Positions 5,472 through 7,579 of a stretch of DNA of 7,579 bases are shown piece by piece (the first letter of the stretch is position 1; each line of letters opens with the position of its first letter). This DNA is from Thermoflexus hugenholtzii JAD2 (GTDB lineage Bacteria > Chloroflexota > Dehalococcoidia > SHYB01): contig CAMAVV010000076.1 of the NCBI GenBank assembly GCA_945861815.1, positions 1 to 7,579 of the forward strand, in the 5' to 3' direction. The notes under the pieces were generated by a model. The model was not told where the DNA came from. It saw only the letters and a list, made by a program, of their open reading frames with translations, and ran no database searches. A program made the translations under genes and the position numbers.

Positions 5472-5957
5472 ATGGAACACGACGGGCGCGCCTTTTTCGA
5501 ACGCTTCATCGAAGACTTGGAGCCGGGCGACCGCTTTGTCCACTGGCCCGGCCGCACCATGACCGAATGGGGGAACGACTTCTTCAGCCTTGTGACGATG
5601 AACCACCAGCCATTGCACATAGACACGCACTATTCCAGCGCGACACAGCATGGTCAGCGCCTGGTGAACGGCCTGCTTGTGCTGAGCACCGCCGTCGGCA
5701 TAAGCATCCCAAGCCTGAGCGGCGCGGTCATCGCGAACCTGGAGTACGAACGCGTCGCTCATCACGCCCCTGTGTTCATCGGCGACACCATCTACGCCGA
5801 AACCGTAGTGCTCGATATTCGCCTCTCGCGCAGCAAGCCGGACAGGGGAGTCGTTCACGTCGAAACCAAGGTCGCGAACCAGAACAAGGAACTCGTGCTG
5901 ACCTTCGCGCGCCGCTTCATGCTCCCCCGCCGCTCTATCAGGAGTACAATCGGATAA
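5472..5957 (+). CDS. MaoC-like hotdog-fold dehydratase/hydratase
   Basis: This 161-residue single-hotdog protein belongs to the MaoC dehydratase family, which hydrates enoyl-CoA or dehydrates hydroxyacyl-CoA thioesters. GRTMTEWGNDFFSLVTMNHQ (27-46) leads into PLHIDTHYSSATQHGQRLVNGLL, the family hydratase motif. The residue aligned with the usual catalytic Asp of 'GDxNPLH' is Asn44 (TMNHQPLH), while His49 is conserved. As I recall, Asn at this site is seen in the subgroup around mesaconyl/methylmalyl-CoA dehydratase-like proteins, so loss of activity should not be assumed. VFIGDTIYAETVVLDIR (101-117) is the second hotdog signature. The start ATG 5472 has GGGAG (5460-5464) 7 bases upstream; an in-frame ATG at 5433 is less likely. 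The gene is divergent from the dehydrogenase and 21 bases before the histidine kinase, so probably co-transcribed with it. The substrate is unknown. Confidence 0.85.
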   Translation: MEHDGRAFFERFIEDLEPGDRFVHWPGRTMTEWGNDFFSLVTMNHQPLHIDTHYSSATQHGQRLVNGLLVLSTAVGISIPSLSGAVIANLEYERVAHHAPVFIGDTIYAETVVLDIRLSRSKPDRGVVHVETKVANQNKELVLTFARRFMLPRRSIRSTIG

Positions 5958-5966
5958 GCGCATCTC

Positions 5967-5971
5967 GAAGG
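5967..5971 (+). promoter_or_regulatory. Shine-Dalgarno deciding the GTG start of the histidine kinase
   Basis: GAAGG lies 7 bases before the GTG at 5979. That GTG is the first possible start in this frame after the MaoC-like stop at 5957. No ATG lies before the first membrane segment, which supports the GTG. Confidence 0.5.
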
Positions 5972-5978
5972 CGGCAGC

Positions 5979-7579
5979 GTGGTCAAATTCGAACAAATCG
6001 ATAAGGTCGCTCGCAAGATTTGGGTCGGCTATCCAGGCGCAGTCGCCACCGTCGCCGTCGCCAGTCTCTTCATCGCTCTCATCAAGAGCCGCGTCGAGAT
6101 CGCCAATGTCTCGATGTTCTACCTCATCGCCGTCATCATCGTTGCCGTCGCTTTCGGCAGCGGCCCCGCGATCCTCGCGGCCCTTCTCTCCGCCATCACC
6201 TTCGATTCCTTCCTCTCCGAGCAGGAGCCTGTTCTCTTCGAGTTTGCCGGCGACGACTGGACCGCCCTCATGATCTTCTTGCTCACCGCCCTGGTGACCG
6301 GCCAGCTCGCCGCGCAAGAGCGCACAAAAGCCCAAGAGGCGAAGGAGCGCGAGCGCGAAGCCTCTCTGCTCTACGACCTTGTGCGTTTGATGAGCGAATA
6401 CGAGCTGCGAGAGACGCTGCAGATCATGGCGGAGCGCTTGCACGCGGAACTGCGGCTCGGCGCGGTCCTCGCTGAGATCTCCGACTCCGGAGATCAAACC
6501 GCGAAGGCACTCGTTGGAGACGTTACGTCCCTGGAGATGGCCCAGTCGGCAGACCGCACGCCGGTCGAAGTCCTGACAGAAGGCCAAGGGCCGACGGGAG
6601 CCCATCGCGCCCTGCCAGGAACATGGATCCCGGTGGTCCTCCAGCCGGCTCAGGTCCTCAGCCGCAAGCTCATCCAGGACTGGATACCTTCAGTGCCTAT
6701 CCCTGCGCCAAGTATCCGCCGCACCGTCATCTTCAGACACGGCCCGGCGGTGCCTTTGCCTATCCCCACCTTCCGTCCCTTCCGGCGCAAGGTAGTGAAT
6801 AGGATCAGCGTGGTGCCGGTGCGCGTCCATGGCCAGCCCGCAGGCGTTCTGGTGCTCGTCCTCCATCCAGACTCCCAAGGGATGACCATCGCCAACGCAC
6901 GTCTCCTTTCCGCCGTCGCGAAACAGCTCGGCTTGGGCATCGAACGCGAGCGACTGCGAAACGAGGCGACAGAGGTGGAGATCCTACGCCGCGCCGACGA
7001 CCTAAAAACGGCCCTCATCAACGCCGTCTCCCACGATCTGCGCACCCCCCTGGCCTCCATCATGACCTCCGCCGGAAGCCTGCGTCAGACAGATGTGCGC
7101 TGGTCTGACGCAGATCTCACCGAGTTCGCTGAAGCGATAGAGGAAGAGGCCAAACGCCTCAACCGCATTGTGCAAAATCTCCTGGATCTCTCCCGCATCG
7201 AATCCGGTATCCTTCGCCCGGACAAGATGCCCAGCTCCATCCGCGAGTCTGTCGACACGGTCCTCGAACGGCTAAAGAACATCGCGGCGGGCCACCACAT
7301 CGTTGTGAATATCCCCGAGCAGATGCCACTGGTGCCTATGGACCCTGTGGAGATCGACCAAGTGCTCACCAACCTCGTCGAAAATGCCGTCAAATACACA
7401 CCGCCAGGAACGACGATCGCCATCTCAGCCACACAAGCCAACGGCGCTGTTTCCATCGAAGTGTCCGACAACGGCCCAGGCATCGCGCCTGGGTCACTGC
7501 CACGCGTCTTCGAGGCCTTCTACCGGGACCCGGAGCAAGGGAAAAAGACGGGCGGAAGCGGCCTTGGCCTCGCTGTTGT
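5979..7579 (+). CDS. DUF4118 (KdpD-type) sensor histidine kinase, C-terminus cut by window end
   Basis: This is a membrane sensor kinase of a two-component system; 533 codons are visible and the frame is still open. Four hydrophobic segments at about 15-36, 45-60, 62-79 and 94-110 form the DUF4118 membrane domain found in KdpD (NVSMFYLIAVIIVAVAFGSG and then GPAILAALLSAITFDSFL). A charged, probably coiled segment (112-145) leads to a GAF-like region (about 145-325) that contains an odd proline-rich stretch at 237-267. HisKA carries the phospho-acceptor His352 in SHDLRTPLAS. The ATPase domain has the N box NLVENAVKY (Asn469), DNGPGI (497-502), the F box FEAFYR (511-516) and GGSGLGLAV (525-533), where the window stops. 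The N-terminal KdpD and Usp domains of true KdpD are absent, so potassium sensing is not implied. The gene follows the MaoC-like gene by 21 bases. A response regulator may lie just downstream. Confidence 0.9.
   Translation, partial: MVKFEQIDKVARKIWVGYPGAVATVAVASLFIALIKSRVEIANVSMFYLIAVIIVAVAFGSGPAILAALLSAITFDSFLSEQEPVLFEFAGDDWTALMIFLLTALVTGQLAAQERTKAQEAKEREREASLLYDLVRLMSEYELRETLQIMAERLHAELRLGAVLAEISDSGDQTAKALVGDVTSLEMAQSADRTPVEVLTEGQGPTGAHRALPGTWIPVVLQPAQVLSRKLIQDWIPSVPIPAPSIRRTVIFRHGPAVPLPIPTFRPFRRKVVNRISVVPVRVHGQPAGVLVLVLHPDSQGMTIANARLLSAVAKQLGLGIERERLRNEATEVEILRRADDLKTALINAVSHDLRTPLASIMTSAGSLRQTDVRWSDADLTEFAEAIEEEAKRLNRIVQNLLDLSRIESGILRPDKMPSSIRESVDTVLERLKNIAAGHHIVVNIPEQMPLVPMDPVEIDQVLTNLVENAVKYTPPGTTIAISATQANGAVSIEVSDNGPGIAPGSLPRVFEAFYRDPEQGKKTGGSGLGLAV

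Noticed and set aside
4566..5957. A single 463-codon plus-strand reading frame
   Set aside because: Its first part is the antisense shadow of the dehydrogenase gene, which has all SDR motifs and a ribosome site on the minus strand. Only the part from 5472 matches the MaoC family.
5421..6605. A 394-codon minus-strand reading frame
   Set aside because: It lies antisense to the MaoC-like gene and the kinase membrane region, both of which have clear family motifs. Its translation is low-complexity acidic with no recognisable domain.
5979..7579. Full KdpD potassium sensor
   Set aside because: The gene starts directly before the DUF4118 membrane segments. The KdpD and Usp domains are absent, and no kdpABC genes are visible.
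1..7579. tRNA or rRNA genes, CRISPR arrays, transposases or integrases
   Set aside because: None seen on either strand. The toxin-antitoxin cassette has no accompanying recombinase.

Overview
The window is a densely coded, GC-rich bacterial chromosome segment with eight genes, two of them cut by the window edges. It has short or overlapping gene junctions and no RNA genes or CRISPR arrays that I can see. Gene content suggests an organism that makes inositol-type phospholipids. A PatA-like acyltransferase, a PimA-like mannosyltransferase and a PgsA-like CDP-alcohol phosphatidyltransferase lie directly after truB. This trio is the classic actinobacterial phosphatidylinositol-mannoside (PIM) set. 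The gene order (patA-pimA-pgsA rather than pgsA-patA-pimA), the truB neighbour and the DUF4118 sensor kinase would also fit a Chloroflexota (Dehalococcoidia-like) genome. The taxonomic call is inference only.

Region 1 (1-3672, + strand) is one probable transcription unit. It runs truB (tRNA Psi55 synthase, missing about one base of its start), then the acyltransferase overlapping its end, the glycosyltransferase 37 bases later, and the CDP-alcohol phosphatidyltransferase overlapping by ATGA. Together the last three could build phosphatidylinositol (phosphate), mannosylate it and acylate it at the cytoplasmic membrane.

Region 2 (about 3673-4539, + strand) is a compact toxin-antitoxin cassette between the lipid operon and a convergent gene. 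It has a PIN-domain (VapC/DUF3368-like) toxin, then an antitoxin with a UPF0175-like HTH. The toxin is first, appears leaderless with a GTG start, and lies behind an AT-rich promoter-like stretch. The antitoxin overlaps it by 11 bases and has a strong Shine-Dalgarno. The cassette is bracketed by an 8-base perfect direct repeat (CGCTAGGG) inside a 17-base imperfect one, and by short inverted matches. These hint at insertion or duplication at the pgsA 3' end.

Region 3 (4536-7579) has a minus-strand short-chain dehydrogenase whose stop codon overlaps the antitoxin stop. It is divergent from a MaoC-like hotdog-fold dehydratase, with a good sigma70-type promoter for the dehydrogenase between them. 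Downstream of the MaoC gene, 21 bases on, is a membrane histidine kinase with a KdpD-type DUF4118 sensor region. It lacks the KdpD/Usp N-terminus and runs off the window end inside its ATPase domain.

I found no clearly novel large system. The most unusual parts are the boundaries of the toxin-antitoxin cassette, the lipid gene set if the host is not an actinobacterium, and the divergent proline-rich sensor segment in the kinase.
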